This document shows positions 1 through 6,519 of a stretch of DNA of 32,906 nucleotides, one piece after another. Positions within the stretch are counted from its first letter, which is position 1. Each line of letters opens with the position of its first letter. The stretch is from positions 1 through 32,906 of the forward strand of contig WTGH01000035.1 of NCBI GenBank assembly GCA_011523655.1, in the 5' to 3' direction. The notes beneath the pieces are model-generated. The model was given only the letters and a program-made list of their open reading frames with translations, made no database searches and was not told the origin of the DNA. The position numbers and the translations under genes are program-made. The stretch is from Rhodospirillaceae bacterium (lineage in GTDB: Bacteria > Pseudomonadota > Alphaproteobacteria > Bin65).

Positions 1-14
1 AAACCAGGGAGTCC

Positions 15-719
15 CTACCCTCTTCTCCCTGACACACAACTCTTGACGTTACCCGCCACCGAGGCCATGTTGTAGCGCAGCGGCGCGGCGTGATAGAGCG
101 GCGCCGGCGACAGGTAGACCATGTCGCGGTGCAGGCCGACCGCGTCGGCCAGCATGGCGAGCGCCCCGTCATGCTCGCCGAACGCCATGCCCTGGAGCGG
201 CCGCTTGACTGCCTTGGGCCGGCCGGTGGTGCCGGACGAATAGAGCATGTCCGTGCCCTCGACCTCGTCGGCGATCCGGCTTTCCGGCTGGGCGGCGACG
301 GCATCCTCGTAGGACGCGAAGCCCGCCGCCGCGCCGCCGATCATCAGGCAGTGCTCCAGCTTCGGGCACAGCGGCGGTACGGCAATCGCCGCGTCGCGCT
401 TGTAGTCCGTCGAGACGAACAGCCGGGCGCCGCAGTCGTTGACGATGTAGGCGACCTCTCCGGCTGTGAGGTACGAGCTGATCGCCGTGTAGTAGAGCCC
501 GGCCCGCTTGGCGCCCCAGCACAGCTCGAAGAAGCGCGGATGGTTCTCGACGAAGAAGGCGATGTGGTCGCCGGCGCGGATGCCGAGCGTGCGCAGCAAA
601 TGGGCGAAGCGGTTCGACCGCGCCTCCAGGTCGGCATAGGTCACGGTCTCGCCGCTGCCGGCCATGATGAGCGCGGGCTTGTCGGGCGTCCGTTCGGCGA
701 AATCGGGCAGGGTCGGCAT
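15..719 (-). CDS. AMP-dependent acyl-CoA synthetase, 5' part only
   Basis: This encodes the N-terminal part of an ANL-superfamily acyl-CoA synthetase, which activates a carboxylic acid with ATP to an acyl-adenylate and then to the CoA thioester. The start ATG is at 719-717 on the minus strand. The phosphate-binding motif YSSGTTGRPK lies at residues 160-169, and the family block SPAPLYHAAPLRYNM lies at about 204-218. Family members usually exceed 500 residues, so the rest of the large domain and the whole C-terminal lid domain are missing. After residue ~218 (about base 65) the translation turns into unrelated sequence and stops at base 15, exactly at the window edge. That looks like a truncated gene or an assembly-end artefact rather than a natural C-terminus. 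The acyl substrate cannot be told from this part. Confidence 0.8.
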   Translation of the reverse strand: MPTLPDFAERTPDKPALIMAGSGETVTYADLEARSNRFAHLLRTLGIRAGDHIAFFVENHPRFFELCWGAKRAGLYYTAISSYLTAGEVAYIVNDCGARLFVSTDYKRDAAIAVPPLCPKLEHCLMIGGAAAGFASYEDAVAAQPESRIADEVEGTDMLYSSGTTGRPKAVKRPLQGMAFGEHDGALAMLADAVGLHRDMVYLSPAPLYHAAPLRYNMASVAGNVKSCVSGRRG

Positions 720-820
720 GGTCGGGCGGGGTGAGTCGGCGGATCGGCAAACTCAGGGCGGGAGGTTCATACGGCAAGCGGCGCTCGATGGGAAACCCCG
801 TCGGGAGCGACGCCGCGCAC

Positions 821-886
821 CTTGCTGCATCCGCGGCGGTGGCTTAAGCAGGACGGGCGCGGAGCACGGGTCGCCCGCGACCCGGA
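821..886 (+). repeat. Flanking direct repeat, copy 1, with hairpin
   Basis: This shares about 65 bp with 4469-4533 in the same orientation. The first 32 bases match at 27 positions, including the block GGCGGTGGC-TAAGCAGG. It ends in a perfect 7-bp inverted repeat, GGGTCGC / GCGACCC, with a CC loop (868-883). Copy 2 keeps the stem GGGTT / AACCC, so one pair changes from C-G to T-A. The two copies bracket the regulator / toroid / hydroxylase / Asp-Gly cassette. It could be a dispersed intergenic repeat, a structured RNA leader or the scar of an insertion; I do not recognise a named family. Confidence 0.6.
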
Positions 887-1006
887 ACGGCAACTAGGCC
901 GGGCGATCGGTCCTCCGAAACGACGAACGGCCGAACGCCGGCCGGAATGGCCGTGCGGCGAGGCGGCGGGCTTCCGCGGGCAGCGCTTCGGCCGGGGGTT
1001 GCCGGG

Positions 1007-1537
1007 ATGAAGAAAGCCACGAAAAGAACGATCCGGCGGCAGCAGGTTGCCCTGATCGCCCTCGCCGGCGCGATCGTATTTTTCATTTACGATCTTGTCG
1101 TCGACGTGATTCTCGAAGGAGAGTTCGGCACCACCCATTTCTTTATCGAATTCGTTGTCTTCGTTGGCGTTTCGGTAGCGCTCGTATTCGGTGCACGGGA
1201 TCTTCGGAGAGTCCGGCGCCGGTTGGAAGCCGAGAAAAAAATTACCAAGTTTTTTTCGCAGCAGCTCGCCGAGAGTATCGAAGAGCAAATGGACGAGTGG
1301 CTGATGACCCGGAGCGAAAAGGACACCGCATGGCTAATCATAAAGGGTTATCGATTTTCTGAAATTGCCGAAATTCGGAACGTTAAAGAGAGTACAGCGC
1401 GATTGCAGGCAACGTCGCTCTATGCGAAAGCCGGGGTCAGCGGGCGGGCGGAATTCGTTGCGGAAATGTTTCTGCCGTTACTCTTGTCCGCTACGGAAAA
1501 CCCGACCGACGGCGACGACGCATCGCAGGACGGGTAG
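1007..1537 (+). CDS. Membrane-anchored LuxR-type (GerE-like) transcription regulator
   Basis: This 176-residue protein has two hydrophobic segments (about residues 13-36 and 44-62). A charged, helix-forming linker follows (about 66-98), then a C-terminal LuxR/GerE helix-turn-helix at about 100-155. Key HTH features are EKDTAWLIIKG, the FSEIAEIRNVKESTAR recognition region and LYAKAGVSGRAEF. It has no receiver or autoinducer-binding domain, so any signal would be sensed by the membrane part or a partner; that is inference. I chose ATG 1007 because an upstream in-frame ATG at 947 would add 20 Arg/Gly-rich residues with no family look. The gene is visibly AT-richer than its neighbours (several AAA, ATT and TTT codons), which fits acquisition by transfer. 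Its stop is one base before the likely TTG start of the next gene, so the two are probably cotranscribed and this protein may control the cassette. Confidence 0.75.
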   Translation: MKKATKRTIRRQQVALIALAGAIVFFIYDLVVDVILEGEFGTTHFFIEFVVFVGVSVALVFGARDLRRVRRRLEAEKKITKFFSQQLAESIEEQMDEWLMTRSEKDTAWLIIKGYRFSEIAEIRNVKESTARLQATSLYAKAGVSGRAEFVAEMFLPLLLSATENPTDGDDASQDG

Positions 1538-1538
1538 A

Positions 1539-3125
1539 TTGGCGCCGCAAGCCGGCGATATCGGAAACGGCGCGACCTGGTTTTGCGTTCGAAAGAACGG
1601 CGCCCGGCAGCGCGACGGTTGGACGAAGGGTGTGCCGTTGCGGGCGCTTCGCAAGGCGATCGGTGCCCCGGAAGATACCGATATAGAGGTCTGTCTCGTA
1701 GATAAATTTCGCCGTGTCGATCCCAGGAAATTTTCCGGGACATTTTTCAATAGGGTCCGGGGCGTTACCGGCGTGGAATTCGCTTTCCGGGACGAAGCCG
1801 TAAGCCTGCCGCCGACACGGATGATCGCTGCCAATCTGAGCTTCGAGCGCGCTTACGAAACATTTCTGAAAAAAAGACAGATTCGCGAGAAGGAATTCTT
1901 TTCGAAAGGGAAATTGCGCGCGTTTTCGGCCAGACAATTTCTTCTCCTTTCCGGGCACGATAATGAGCCTGTAGAACTGTTTCGCGGGTCTCCGGCGGTG
2001 GCGCCGGATCGGTCGGGGTATCAGGAACGCGCCGCGGCGCTGGCCGATGGCATCGGTCGATGGATGCTGGCCAATCTGACGTCCGGCGGCGAGCTTCCGT
2101 ACAAATACTGGCCAAGCCGGGGCGACGTATCGCCGGCCGACAATGCGATCCGCCGGTTTCTCGCCACGGCGGCTCTCCTGCGGTACGGAAATCGCTCGGG
2201 CCGCAAGGAGATCGGCGAAGCAGGGCTCAGGAATCTGCGCTTTAACCTGTCGCGGTATTTCCGGAACATTGGCAATGGGTGCGGCGCCATCGTGGAGGGG
2301 GATGTCGCCAAGCTCGGCGCGGCCGCCGTCGCCGGCCTGGCCATTCTGGAATGTCCGGCGCCGCACGAATTCGACGGCGCGCTCGCCTTGCTGGCCGCCG
2401 GAGTCGGTTCGCTCGAGCACGACGAGCACGGCTTCCGGACCTTTTTCTTTCCGCAGGCGCGCGACGGCGAGAACTGGAACTTCTATTCGGGCGAAGCCCT
2501 GTTGTTCCAGGCCGAACTGGCGCGTCGGCAGTCGGCGTACGCGCCAGCCGTCGAGCGGTGTGCGGCGGCCTTCGAGCGCTGCCGGGCGCGGCACTACAGG
2601 AACCGCAATCCCGCATTCGTCCCGTGGCACTCCCAGGCCTGCGCCTCGCTGTTCGCCCAGACGGGCCGGCGCGAATTCGCCGATTTCGTTTTCGAGATGA
2701 ACGACTGGCTGCTGCCGATGCAGCAGTGGGAAGGCCTCGCGCCGGATCTTCGCGGCCGGTTTTACGATCCGAAGAGACCGGAGTTCGGCCCGCCGCACGC
2801 CGCGTCGACCGGGGCCTATCTGGAGGGGATGGCCGATGCCGCTTCATTGGCCGGCGCGCTCGACGACCGGGCGCGCGAAGCGGCCTATGAACGGGTGCTG
2901 CAACGGGGGTTGCGCTCGCTGCGTCAATTGCAATTCCGCGACGAAAGAGATGCGTTCTATGTCGCAAGAAAAAGCCGCGTTCTCGGCGCCTTGCGCACGG
3001 AAGCCTACGATAACGCAATTCGCGTCGATTCCGCTGCACACGCCCTGGCCGCGGCGGTCAAGATACTGTGGCCGATGGAGTTCGGCCGGTTCGAATCGAT
3101 GCAGAATACGCCGCTGGAGGCGTGA
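1539..3125 (+). CDS. Large toroid-like (alpha/alpha barrel) protein of unknown function
   Basis: This is a 528-residue protein if it starts at TTG 1539, one base after the regulator's stop, with AGGA about 11 bases upstream. An in-frame ATG at 1365 would overlap the regulator by 170 bp and is unlikely. Residues ~12-150 form a mixed N-terminal domain (WFCVRKNGARQRDGW, PPTRMIAANLSFERAYETFL). From ~160 onward there are repeated helical hairpins, as in six-hairpin glycosidase or terpenoid-cyclase toroids. Landmarks are YKYWPSRGDVSPADNAIRRF at ~188-207, NPAFVPWHSQACASLF, FEMNDWLLPMQQWE, and near the C-terminus YDNAIRVDSAAHALAAAVKIL without its last residue. Many conserved-looking Trp, Tyr, His and Asp residues suggest a carbohydrate- or peptide-handling active site, but no catalytic signature I know is present. 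No signal peptide is visible. It converges on the beta-hydroxylase gene, 57 bp away. I do not recognise a named family. Confidence 0.7.
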   Translation: MAPQAGDIGNGATWFCVRKNGARQRDGWTKGVPLRALRKAIGAPEDTDIEVCLVDKFRRVDPRKFSGTFFNRVRGVTGVEFAFRDEAVSLPPTRMIAANLSFERAYETFLKKRQIREKEFFSKGKLRAFSARQFLLLSGHDNEPVELFRGSPAVAPDRSGYQERAAALADGIGRWMLANLTSGGELPYKYWPSRGDVSPADNAIRRFLATAALLRYGNRSGRKEIGEAGLRNLRFNLSRYFRNIGNGCGAIVEGDVAKLGAAAVAGLAILECPAPHEFDGALALLAAGVGSLEHDEHGFRTFFFPQARDGENWNFYSGEALLFQAELARRQSAYAPAVERCAAAFERCRARHYRNRNPAFVPWHSQACASLFAQTGRREFADFVFEMNDWLLPMQQWEGLAPDLRGRFYDPKRPEFGPPHAASTGAYLEGMADAASLAGALDDRAREAAYERVLQRGLRSLRQLQFRDERDAFYVARKSRVLGALRTEAYDNAIRVDSAAHALAAAVKILWPMEFGRFESMQNTPLEA

Positions 3126-3158
3126 TTCGGGTTATGTCGTCGGGACTCCTTCCGCCGT

Positions 3159-3194
3159 CCGGATTCAACTTTCGGGCCGGATTCAATTTTCGGG
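3159..3194 (-). repeat. Tandem 18-bp duplication spanning the hydroxylase stop codon
   Basis: CCGGATTCAACTTTCGGG (3159-3176) is followed directly by CCGGATTCAATTTTCGGG (3177-3194), with one mismatch. Read on the minus strand, the second unit holds the codons for Pro-Glu-Asn, the TGA stop and two more codons of the hydroxylase. The first unit repeats the same codons with Asn changed to Ser, including a second TGA. The 3' end of the gene has thus been duplicated in place. Confidence 0.8.
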
Positions 3195-3761
3195 AGGATA
3201 AACGTGCAGCCCGCAACCGGCCTGCGGCAGAACATCGAAGATAAGGTGAATGCGCGGCTCCACCGACCGGTTGTACGCCGAATGCGTCACCTTGTTGTCG
3301 AATGCCCAGAGTTCTCCCGGCCACATGACCGCTGTCTCGTTCCCGGCCGTAAGTGGGCTTCCCTGCCGGCTTTGCAAGACCAGATGGTATCGATCCCTGA
3401 TCCGGTAGTACGCGCCGGTATCGATATGCGGGAATACTTCGGCGTTGGGCGATAGCGATACCAGAGTTGCGCGCCCGATTTCGCCGCAGGTTTTCTCGGC
3501 AATCGATTCGCAAAATCGCAGTGCAGAAGGAAAATGCCGCGCCGCCGGAGCGAGCCGGCTCTCGTGAACGTCATTTGCGTTTTTTGCACCGGGCGGCAGC
3601 GGTTTCCTGGGCGCGCGAAGAAAGATATTCAGAGTGTTCCGCTGGCAGCGGACCTTTCGCTGGCGGCTCCGGTCTGCATGCCATAATTCCGGGGCTTTCG
3701 CCAATTCGGCCAGAATTCGGGACGTATCGATATTCTCGCCGATTTTAGTGAAGTGCAGCAT
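3183..3761 (-). CDS. Aspartyl/asparaginyl beta-hydroxylase family protein
   Basis: This is a 192-residue cupin-fold, 2-oxoglutarate- and Fe(II)-dependent oxygenase of the Asp/Asn beta-hydroxylase family. The core runs from about residue 97 to 178: PHIDTG with His112, RDRYHLVL with Arg124 and His126, and THSAYNRSVEPRIHLIFD with His160, Arg170 and His172. His112 and His160 are the probable iron ligands; the family typically uses two histidines. An N-terminal RNTLNIFLR block (41-49) also fits. There is no membrane segment, unlike the lipid A hydroxylase LpxO or animal AspH, so this is a compact soluble member that probably acts on a peptide. It lies 113 bp downstream of the poly(Asp-Gly) gene on the same strand, which makes that protein's aspartates the obvious candidate substrate (inference). 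ATG 3761 is used; the upstream ribosome-binding site is weak. Confidence 0.85.
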   Translation of the reverse strand: MLHFTKIGENIDTSRILAELAKAPELWHADRSRQRKVRCQRNTLNIFLRAPRKPLPPGAKNANDVHESRLAPAARHFPSALRFCESIAEKTCGEIGRATLVSLSPNAEVFPHIDTGAYYRIRDRYHLVLQSRQGSPLTAGNETAVMWPGELWAFDNKVTHSAYNRSVEPRIHLIFDVLPQAGCGLHVYPPEN

Positions 3762-3874
3762 GCGTTATCGCTCGCGATTCCTTCGGATCGGGATTACGCG
3801 CCCGGTGTCGCGCCGGAATGAGGTTCGGAAGATATGGGTTCGGCGGTGCGATCCGAATTCGGACGCCGTTCCTG

Positions 3875-4231
3875 TCAGAACGGAGCGCTGTCGCTGCTCC
3901 ATCCATCACTGCGGTCGTCGTCGCCGTCCCCGTCGCCGTCCCCGTCGCCATCGCCGTCTCCGTCGCCGTCCCCGTCCCCGTCGCCATCTCCGTCGCCGTC
4001 GCCGTCTCCGTCCCCATCGCCGTCTCCATCGCCGTCTCCATCGCCGTCCCCGTCCCCGTCTCCGCCGTCGTCGCTGCGCGCTTCCTGGACCTGCGGGAAC
4101 GGTATTTTCCCGCCCAGCAACTGGATTCCGTTGGACATGAACGCGAAGACGGCCAGGAACGTGCTGACCGATACGAGAGCGGCCCACCGAAGGAGTCTCG
4201 GTTCGTTTCGGGAAGGCGGGTGGCGCTTCAT
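3875..4231 (-). CDS. Membrane-anchored poly(Asp-Gly) repeat protein
   Basis: This is a 118-residue protein. It has a basic N-terminus (residues 1-15, rich in Arg and Lys), one hydrophobic segment (about 17-34) and a short linker ending in VQEARS. Then comes an acidic tail (54-118) that includes 23 uninterrupted Asp-Gly dipeptides (58-103), three further Asp and the end SDGWSSDSAPF. The charge pattern predicts N-terminus inside and acidic tail outside. The hydrophobic segment could be a membrane anchor or an uncleaved signal. The start ATG at 4231 has AGGA about 9 bases upstream. The third bases across the repeat are only C/T in the Asp codons but G, C or A in the Gly codons, so protein-level constraint in this frame is visible. 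The next gene on the strand encodes an Asp/Asn beta-hydroxylase. A metal- or calcium-binding tail, possibly carrying beta-hydroxyaspartate, is my inference; no known family name applies. Confidence 0.75.
   Translation of the reverse strand: MKRHPPSRNEPRLLRWAALVSVSTFLAVFAFMSNGIQLLGGKIPFPQVQEARSDDGGDGDGDGDGDGDGDGDGDGDGDGDGDGDGDGDGDGDGDGDGDGDGDGDDDRSDGWSSDSAPF
3923..4060 (-). repeat. Hexanucleotide-periodic tract coding 23 Asp-Gly dipeptides
   Basis: There are twenty-three consecutive GAY-GGN units on the minus strand. Asp codons are GAC 18 times and GAT 5 times. Gly codons are GGC 11, GGG 7 and GGA 5, never GGT. The units differ at synonymous positions, so this is not a freshly slipped simple repeat. 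On the plus strand the same bases would read Ser-Pro or Val-Ala/Val-Pro repeats. Confidence 0.9.
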
Positions 4232-4468
4232 GACGGCTATCCTGCGGCAGCGGTTACGGAGGCACTAATGCGCCTTCGGGCGGGCCGAAAAAATCGGAGG
4301 TTTGCGATATCGGAAGCGAAATAGACGAATGCGATATGGCCGGCCTCCTGTCGCGCGTCGGCGGCCGGAAGAAATCCTGAAGGCCCGCCGGGAATTTTCA
4401 CGATCGGCGATCGGCCGCCGTCGGATTGCGGGGATGCCGCCGCGCCGCCGCCGTGTGCCTTGCCGCCC
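4232..4468. other. Gap upstream of the Asp-Gly gene, no gene seen
   Basis: This gap lies between the start of the poly(Asp-Gly) gene (minus) and flanking repeat copy 2. Codon-like frames here are short, without family features, and read as shadows. The promoter of the Asp-Gly / hydroxylase pair should lie here on the minus strand, but I cannot point to a convincing -35/-10 pair. Confidence 0.4.
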
Positions 4469-4533
4469 GTCTTGCCGCAGGCCCGGCGGTGGCGTAAGCA
4501 GGAGGGCGACGGTTGAGGGTTCGCCGCAACCCG
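4469..4533 (+). repeat. Flanking direct repeat, copy 2, with hairpin
   Basis: This is the partner of 821-886 in direct orientation. The GGCGGTGGCGTAAGCAGG block at 4483-4500 and the hairpin GGGTT-CGCCGC-AACCC at 4515-4530 are the landmarks. It ends only 22 bp before the dehydrogenase ATG at 4556. It may therefore also lie in that gene's leader, next to its GGAGG ribosome-binding site, which begins in the last bases of the repeat. Confidence 0.6.
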
Positions 4534-4555
4534 GAGGAAATGGGGAGGCCGCGCC

Positions 4556-5968
4556 ATGGCGCTGCAGATACACCGCACGGTCGAGCACCGGCCGGAGTCG
4601 CGGATCGACGAGGCGGTCGGTATCCTCAAGCAGCGCTTCGGCGACCGGCTGTCGACCTCCGAATCGGTGCGCGAGCAGCACGGCAAGGGCGAGGATCATC
4701 ATCCGGTCGTGCCGCCGGACGCCGTGTTCTACGCCGAATCGACCGAGGAGGTCGCCGAGGCGGTCAAGGTCTGCGCCGAATACCGGGTGCCCGTTATCCC
4801 CTTCGGCACCGGCACGTCGCTGGAAGGCCATGTCGCGGCGCTCAACGGCGGCCTGTGCATCGACCTGACGCGCATGGACGCGGTGCTGGAGGTCAATGCC
4901 GAGGACCTGGACTGCCGCGTCCAGCCCGGCGTGACGCGCAAGCAGCTCAACGAATATCTGCGCGATACCGGCCTGTTCTTCCCGATCGATCCCGGCGCCG
5001 ACGCCTCGATCGGCGGCATGACGGCGACCCGCGCCAGCGGCACCAACGCGGTGCGCTACGGCACCATGCGCGAGAACGTGCTCGGCCTCACCGTCGTCAC
5101 CGCCGACGGCCGGATCGTCAGGACGGCGCAGCGGGCGCGCAAGTCCTCGGCCGGCTACGACCTCACCCGCCTGTTCGTCGGCTCCGAGGGCACGCTGGGC
5201 GTGATTACCGAGATCGCGCTGCGCCTCTACGGCATCCCCGAATCCATCGTCTCGGCCCTGTGCGCCTATCCCTCGCTCGAAGCGGCGGTCAACACGGTGA
5301 TCGAGACCATCCAGCTCGGCATCCCGGTCGCGCGCATCGAGATCGCCGACGAGGTTCAGATGAAGGCGACCAACGACTATTCGGGCACCGACCTGCCGGT
5401 CGCGCCGATGCTGTGGTTCGAGTTCCACGGCACCGAGGCAGGCACGGCCGAGCAGGCCGAAATGGTCAAGGCGATCTCCGACGAGTGGGGCGGCGGCGAT
5501 TTCCAGTGGACGGCGAGCGCCGAGGAGCGGGCGAAGATTTGGCAGGCGCGCCACGACGCCGCCTACGCCGCCAAGAATATCCGCAAGGGCGCCGAGGTCT
5601 GGGCGACCGACGTCTGCGTGCCGATCAGCCGGCTCGCCGAATGCATCGTCGAGACCCAGAACGACATCCGCGAGAACAACCTGATCGCGCCCATCGTCGG
5701 CCATGTCGGCGACGGCAACTTCCATCTGGTCCTGATCGCCGACAAGGAAGACGCAGACGAGATGGCCCGGGCGAATGCGGTCAACGAGCGCCTGGTCCAC
5801 CGCGCCATCGCCATGGAGGGCACCTGCACCGGCGAACACGGCATCGGCATGGGCAAGATGGACTTCCTGATCGCCGAGCACGGCGAGGCCGTCTCGCTCA
5901 TGCGCATGGTCAAGAAGGCCCTCGACCCGGACGACATTATGAATCCGGGGAAGATATTGCGGGTGTAG
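4556..5968 (+). CDS. FAD-linked oxidase, D-lactate dehydrogenase (cytochrome)/GlcD type
   Basis: This is a complete 470-residue flavoprotein of the vanillyl-alcohol-oxidase fold, the type that oxidises D-lactate or other 2-hydroxyacids and passes electrons to cytochrome c or the quinone pool. The FAD-binding domain includes PFGTGTSLEGH (82-92) and DPGADASIGGMTATRASG (about 145-162). The C-terminal half carries the metal-site motif GHVGDGNFH (382-390) and GEHGIG (426-431), and ends with the usual DIMNPGKILRV. GGAGG lies about 20 bases upstream of ATG 4556, with a second GGGGAGG nearer. Length and motifs match LDHD-like dehydrogenases better than the longer membrane Dld. The exact substrate (D-lactate, glycolate or D-2-hydroxyglutarate) is not decided by sequence alone. 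Downstream is the hicAB pair after only 29 bp. Confidence 0.9.
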   Translation: MALQIHRTVEHRPESRIDEAVGILKQRFGDRLSTSESVREQHGKGEDHHPVVPPDAVFYAESTEEVAEAVKVCAEYRVPVIPFGTGTSLEGHVAALNGGLCIDLTRMDAVLEVNAEDLDCRVQPGVTRKQLNEYLRDTGLFFPIDPGADASIGGMTATRASGTNAVRYGTMRENVLGLTVVTADGRIVRTAQRARKSSAGYDLTRLFVGSEGTLGVITEIALRLYGIPESIVSALCAYPSLEAAVNTVIETIQLGIPVARIEIADEVQMKATNDYSGTDLPVAPMLWFEFHGTEAGTAEQAEMVKAISDEWGGGDFQWTASAEERAKIWQARHDAAYAAKNIRKGAEVWATDVCVPISRLAECIVETQNDIRENNLIAPIVGHVGDGNFHLVLIADKEDADEMARANAVNERLVHRAIAMEGTCTGEHGIGMGKMDFLIAEHGEAVSLMRMVKKALDPDDIMNPGKILRV

Positions 5969-5997
5969 GATACGCTCCGGATGGCGGGAGTGCCCAA

Positions 5998-6252
5998 GTG
6001 AGCCGGCACGAGCGGCTGCTGAAAAAGATTCTTCAAGGCCGGTCAGATGCAAACATTCGCTTCGCCGACCTTCGGGCGCTACTGTCTCATCTCGGTTTTT
6101 CTGAGCGGATTCGCGGCAGCCATCATCTTTTCGACAAGGAAGGCATTGTGGAAATCGTCAACCTGCAGAGCCGGGGCGGACAGGTAAAACCTTATCAGGT
6201 GAGACAGGTTCGGCAGTTGATCCTGAAGTACAAATTGGGGGATGAAGGCTAA
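5998..6252 (+). CDS. hicA: HicA-family mRNA interferase toxin
   Basis: This is an 84-residue toxin of the HicA family, a small dsRBD-like fold that cleaves mRNA during translation. The catalytic histidine is in IRGSHHLFDKEG (His42 or His43), and the flanking strand IVEIVNLQS and helix PYQVRQVRQLILKYKL are typical. The start is GTG at 5998, chosen because translation from it gives MSRHERLLKKIL, a normal HicA beginning; GGGAG lies about 10 bases upstream. The stop TAA shares its last base with the hicB ATG, so toxin and antitoxin are translationally coupled. The toxin-first order is the usual HicAB arrangement. It is often missed because it uses GTG. Confidence 0.88.
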   Translation: MSRHERLLKKILQGRSDANIRFADLRALLSHLGFSERIRGSHHLFDKEGIVEIVNLQSRGGQVKPYQVRQVRQLILKYKLGDEG

Positions 6253-6464
6253 TGCACAAATACGAGATCATTCTCTATTGGAGCAACGAGGACCAGGCGT
6301 ATGTTGCGGAAGCGCCTGAGTTGCCCGGATGCATGGCGCACGGCGACGATCAGGAAACTGCATTGCGGAACATCAACGATGCGATCCAGTTTTGGATCGA
6401 CAGGGCCCGGGAATTGGGGCGTACCGTTCCGGAACCCAAAGGCGAGCGCCTGATGCTCGCGTAG
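6252..6464 (+). CDS. hicB: HicB-family antitoxin
   Basis: This is a 70-residue protein with the partial RNase H-like HicB fold: MHKYEIILYWSNEDQAYVAE, the PELPGCMAHGD loop, and a helix ETALRNINDAIQFWIDRARE. It is the short form without the C-terminal helix-turn-helix or ribbon-helix-helix that many HicB proteins carry. It may therefore neutralise HicA but be a weak repressor by itself (inference). It starts at the last base of the hicA stop codon, within GCTAATG. Confidence 0.9.
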   Translation: MHKYEIILYWSNEDQAYVAEAPELPGCMAHGDDQETALRNINDAIQFWIDRARELGRTVPEPKGERLMLA

Positions 6465-6519
6465 TCGCACCGCTGCGGCACGAAGAAGCCTCCGACACCG
6501 CCCCAGGGAGGGCAAGGCC

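Noticed and set aside
3183..3761. LpxO-type lipid A hydroxylase
   Set aside because: Too short and lacks the membrane segment; a soluble peptide-acting member fits better.
3834..4268. Plus-strand frame with a long Ser-Pro repeat
   Set aside because: Third-base pattern in the repeat fits Asp-Gly on the minus strand; the flanks have no start context or family features.
3818..4324. Plus-strand frame with Val-Ala/Val-Pro repeats
   Set aside because: Shadow of the same hexanucleotide tract; basic, low-complexity flanks.
4469..4533. Known riboswitch (cobalamin, TPP, FMN, glycine or SAM class)
   Set aside because: None of the conserved cores of these classes is visible in either copy of the repeat.
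4265..6052. Long minus-strand frame opposite the FAD-linked dehydrogenase
   Set aside because: GC-rich antisense shadow; the plus strand carries all family motifs.
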